From: Lingula anatina
Taxonomy: Eukaryota; Brachiopoda; Lingulata; Lingulida; Lingulidae
NCBI RefSeq assembly: GCF_001039355.2
Contig: NW_019774080.1
Coordinates: 1-21,799 of the forward strand
Direction of reading: 5' to 3'
DNA length: 21,799 nucleotides
Shown here piece after piece: positions 19,248 through 21,799 of the stretch. Positions within the stretch are counted from its first letter, which is position 1, and every line of letters begins with the position of its first letter. A program made the translations under genes and the position numbers. The notes under the pieces were generated by a model. That model was not told the DNA's origin. It did not search any database and worked only from the letters and a program-made list of their open reading frames with translations.

Positions 19248-19253
19248 AATAAA
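19248..19253 (+). terminator. Candidate polyadenylation signal of the caspase gene
   Basis: This is the first plain AATAAA after the stop codon, 394 bases downstream. The hexamer is frequent by chance in AT-rich DNA, so this is only a candidate. Confidence 0.5.
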
Positions 19254-19568
19254 AGCTTTTTTGGAACCAAGGCAAGAATTCAGAGTACAAATGTGAATCA
19301 ATTTACAAACAACAATGGCAATCCAGTTTTCAGATTTTTTTCATCCGATATGATCAATGTTGGACTTTCAAAAATGGGTCGGTTCTGCTCATTAATGTTG
19401 ATTAGCCAAACAATCCTTTGATATCATCGATTAATCAGTAGAACAGTTCACAAACTACGTAAGGTGTTATATTTGGTGCATCAAATACCATTAGGCATTA
19501 GTAAATGTATACTCTCCTCCCAAAAAAGTGTCACCCCTACCGCAATTTATATACATTGCTGCAAGGAT

Positions 19569-19636
19569 ACCCATAGTTTTAATTTTAATGATCGGTTGCC
19601 TAGTTATTATGTAGGAGGAAAATTAAAACTATGGGT
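19569..19636. repeat. Perfect 18-bp inverted repeat with 32-bp spacer
   Basis: ACCCATAGTTTTAATTTT (19569-19586) is the exact reverse complement of 19619-19636. The match does not extend outward or inward. It could be a small foldback element or a hairpin in a transcript. Confidence 0.5.
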
Positions 19637-19739
19637 TTTAAAAACAAGTAGCGTGTATTACATTGCGTACTGTGAGTGAAGCAGTGTGTTACAGCATTGT
19701 TGATATGCGCCACAGTGGCGTAAAACAGGTAGAATTTGC

Positions 19740-20030
19740 GAGGCAGATAATTGTACGATGAATGCGATACAAATAAGTGCAGAATTAATGGTAATCGCAA
19801 GGAATACTCCGCACAGTCTAGAGAGGTATGCCCAGACCGGTGTACCTACACAGAGCCTACGCTTAGGGCGTCCAGAACATGCTACCACCGGGAAAGAGGA
19901 TCCATTGTATTTAGGGGGTTTCTGCCACAAACAAACAAAGACAACCAGTTTGCTTCAGAACAAAGGGCAAATTGTCATCAAAAAGCGTTTTCTAAAGCCC
20001 AACCATTGTGGAAGCCTAAGTCATTTTTGA
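19740..20030 (+). pseudogene. Possible Tc1/mariner transposase N-terminal scrap
   Basis: The frame from 19758 contains LERYAQTGVPTQSLRLGRPE then HATTGKED. This resembles the helix-turn-helix join of Tc1-like transposases (R-Y-x-x-T-G-x..., G-R-P-R-x-T-T, x-E-D). Local base composition is less AT-rich than the surroundings. The DDE catalytic domain was not seen, the second half of the frame is unrecognised, and no terminal repeats were found. Moderate to low confidence. Confidence 0.5.
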
Positions 20031-20039
20031 ACAATTTTG

Positions 20040-21338
20040 TATCTATTTATTATATTTATTACAGACTTAATTCATTGTATTTAGATAACATATCATAAAA
20101 TTATTATATTTTCATTACCATCATCATTCTATTGATGTGAAAAGTAAATGCCAGGGTCCTGAGTTCAATACACACCCAAACCCAATTTAGGGGTGCAATT
20201 GAGGTCACAGGCATGCTCTAAAAATATTTAGTGCACAGATTGCTAACCATGTCTGATTATGTAAAAAAATGAAATATTTTGACAATTTTTTCAAGGGACT
20301 TCAGAAGAAACTTATTAGGTACTTTAAGGAGACGTATAATCATGAGTTCACAGAGATTGCCATATATGGTCCCGTTGAATTTTTAATTGACAAAGCAGAA
20401 TGGACGATTTTAAGATCATGCAAAAGATTATGTTAAAATGTAAATAAAATAAGAAAATACATTACCCGCACGCACTGGTAAAAATATAGCACTAGTAAAT
20501 ACATGCGCTGACAACTTATTTCCCTGGTCTCTGTAAGAAAAGAATCGGTGAATAAACTTTCGAAAACTCCGACTGGTCGTTGCTATTTAATGATTGTCTA
20601 AGACTCTTTGAACACGAAGATAAAAGAATGTATATTTGGATAAAATTGGATAAAACAAGATCTTGACTGTTTTTTCTTTGTAATTGACTATTACGGTAGG
20701 CCTACTACTCAGTTTTCTATGTCTTTTAAGAATATTGTCACCCTTCACCCAAAACTCCCTTTTTACTGCCTTACATATATTCTTTTGATAAATCTTCAGT
20801 GTTCAGTGATTAAATTAATTAACATTTACACGTGTCAAATTACGGTGACGTGATTATTGCGATTTTGGGGTAAAAACTGAAAAATCGGCTTCTCAGATTT
20901 CTCTTTTACCTGAGCACCCTCGATCAATGTTTCAATGCCGATTTCATGATGCCATTTAGTACTACAAAACTCTGCCAGTGATTTTTCTTGGAAGTCTAGG
21001 TTAAGATTTTATCGTTGATACAAAATAATGCATTTGTCTAATGAAAAACTGTAATTAGGGGCTCATAACTCCATAACAAAAAAATTAAACCAAAATGACG
21101 GCGCGGAATCGTAGCCCATACACTCCTGGTCAACTCTGACAATTTTCGTGAAACAAATTTGTGCAGGGATGAAGTTACACCCCATACCGATTGCTATCTC
21201 ACCTCAGAATAGTAAGGTGTAAAATTGACGATTATAGCTTTGATCAAGTTGCCTATGGTTTCATCTTGCAACGAGAAATGTTAAAGGCGATATTTTATAT
21301 TTTCAAGTTTTTTTTTATTGTTTTACATCAACACAAAG
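20040..21338. other. AT-rich intergenic stretch, one small unidentified open frame
   Basis: Contains a 55-codon open frame at 20269-20436 (MKYFDNFFKGLQKKLIRYFK at its start, then a segment with IYGPVEFLIDKAEW). AAATAAAATAA follows shortly after its stop. A tRNA B-box-like GAGTTCAAT near 20161 could be a SINE trace, but nothing else supports it. The rest shows no feature. Confidence 0.5.
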
Positions 21339-21551
21339 CAGGGGCGGATCCAGGAATATCTAAAGCCTCTCCCCCCCCCCCCCCTTGCCGTGTGGCGTAT
21401 GGTTTGGGGCCCGCTGAAGCGTATTGGTATTTTAAAAGGCGAACGGTTTACAACTATGACAAAATTTTAATTTCTAGAGGGGATCCATTGGAGTGTTATT
21501 TTTTTTTCAGAAATCACGGAGTGGTGGGGGTCAGAAAAAAATCCGCCACTG
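21339..21551 (+). mobile_element. hAT-type MITE, 213 bp, same family as 13620-13884
   Basis: The left end is CAGGGGCGGATCCAGG. The right end, AAATCCGCCACTG, is an inverted match. CAAAG lies directly before (21334-21338) and after (21552-21556) the element; only five bases match, not the eight expected of hAT. Its interior shares several blocks with the reverse complement of the other MITE: GGTTT..AACTATGA, TTTTAATTTC.AGAG, CATTGG.GTG and TTTTTTCAG. A C-homopolymer follows the left end in this orientation. The open frame across it has no meaning. Confidence 0.5.
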
Positions 21552-21799
21552 CAAAGAAAGATGCATTATTGATTACATGCTGGAAAACCTCATTTTCGGT
21601 ATCTGGATGATAATAAAGGTTTACAATATCCTTAAGTACATGTACATCTAAGTTACCATTCATGAGAATTTCCCTCCGAAATGTAAAATACGCAATTTTC
21701 TCGAACTCACGAAATATATTCTATCCCTCTCGTCACCTTAGATCGACTTTTGATAAAATTTATAAATGTTGATTTTAGCTGAAAATAACTGTCCAGTTA

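Larger units (their letters stand above)
18855..19740 (+). other. Probable 3'UTR and intergenic sequence, no further gene seen
   Basis: AT-rich sequence after the caspase stop. Open frames at 19158-19421 and 19464-19679 have no motif I recognise. An 18-bp perfect inverted repeat lies at 19569-19636. Confidence 0.5.

Noticed and set aside
19158-19421. Open frame downstream of the caspase gene as a separate gene
   Set aside because: No motif, and its start is unsupported. It overlaps the candidate polyadenylation signal and is probably 3'UTR or intergenic.
20150-20215. tRNA or tRNA-derived SINE
   Set aside because: Only a weak B-box-like GAGTTCAAT is present; no A box, cloverleaf or tail was found.

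Overview
The window is 21.8 kb of AT-rich, intron-bearing, repeat-laden DNA from an animal nuclear genome. The evidence is a spliced caspase gene with consensus GT/AG junctions, decayed LINE and Penelope-type retroelements, hAT-like MITEs and many microsatellites. The repeat mix and base composition suggest a marine invertebrate, perhaps a bivalve or other lophotrochozoan. That placement is inference. Nothing in the window identifies a species.

The one gene that looks functional is on the + strand at 14652-18854. Four coding exons (14652-15264, 15611-15802, 16020-16319, 18499-18854) join in a consistent phase to give 486 residues. Roughly the first 90 residues are strongly hydrophobic (two to three likely membrane segments). 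A polar linker of about 150 residues follows, then a complete caspase domain with catalytic His319 and Cys362 (in the pentapeptide DACLG) and a p10 region. The prediction is a membrane-anchored caspase.

The 5' flank and first coding exon of this gene are duplicated in tandem about 10.8-13.5 kb upstream. Copy 1 lies at about 105-735 and 3478-5245; copy 2 lies at about 13564-15545. Copy 1 is broken. It has a net 56-bp insertion that shifts the frame in the membrane region, an in-frame deletion in the linker, and no caspase exons: its homology ends and LINE debris begins. Comparing the copies dates several insertions. There is a foldback element at 398-555 in copy 1, a 2.74-kb block at 736-3477 in copy 1 carrying a decayed OTU-type protease relic on the minus strand, a Penelope-like fragment at 4558-5004 inside a (TA)n shared by both copies, and a 265-bp hAT-type MITE at 13620-13884 in copy 2.

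Between the copies (5.2-13.5 kb) lies a repeat graveyard. In order it holds a Tx1/L1-type LINE relic (ORF1 piece near 5.3-5.6 kb, ORF2 C-terminal piece 6.6-7.6 kb), a CR1/jockey-type LINE 3' end (7.8-9.0 kb), a candidate 1.8-kb TIR element holding a degenerate ~72-bp tandem array (9281-11099), a GC/CpG-rich hairpin block (about 11.5-12.1 kb), and microsatellites. Downstream of the caspase gene the sequence is mostly featureless, apart from an 18-bp perfect inverted repeat, a possible Tc1/mariner transposase scrap and a second MITE of the same family as the first (21339-21551).
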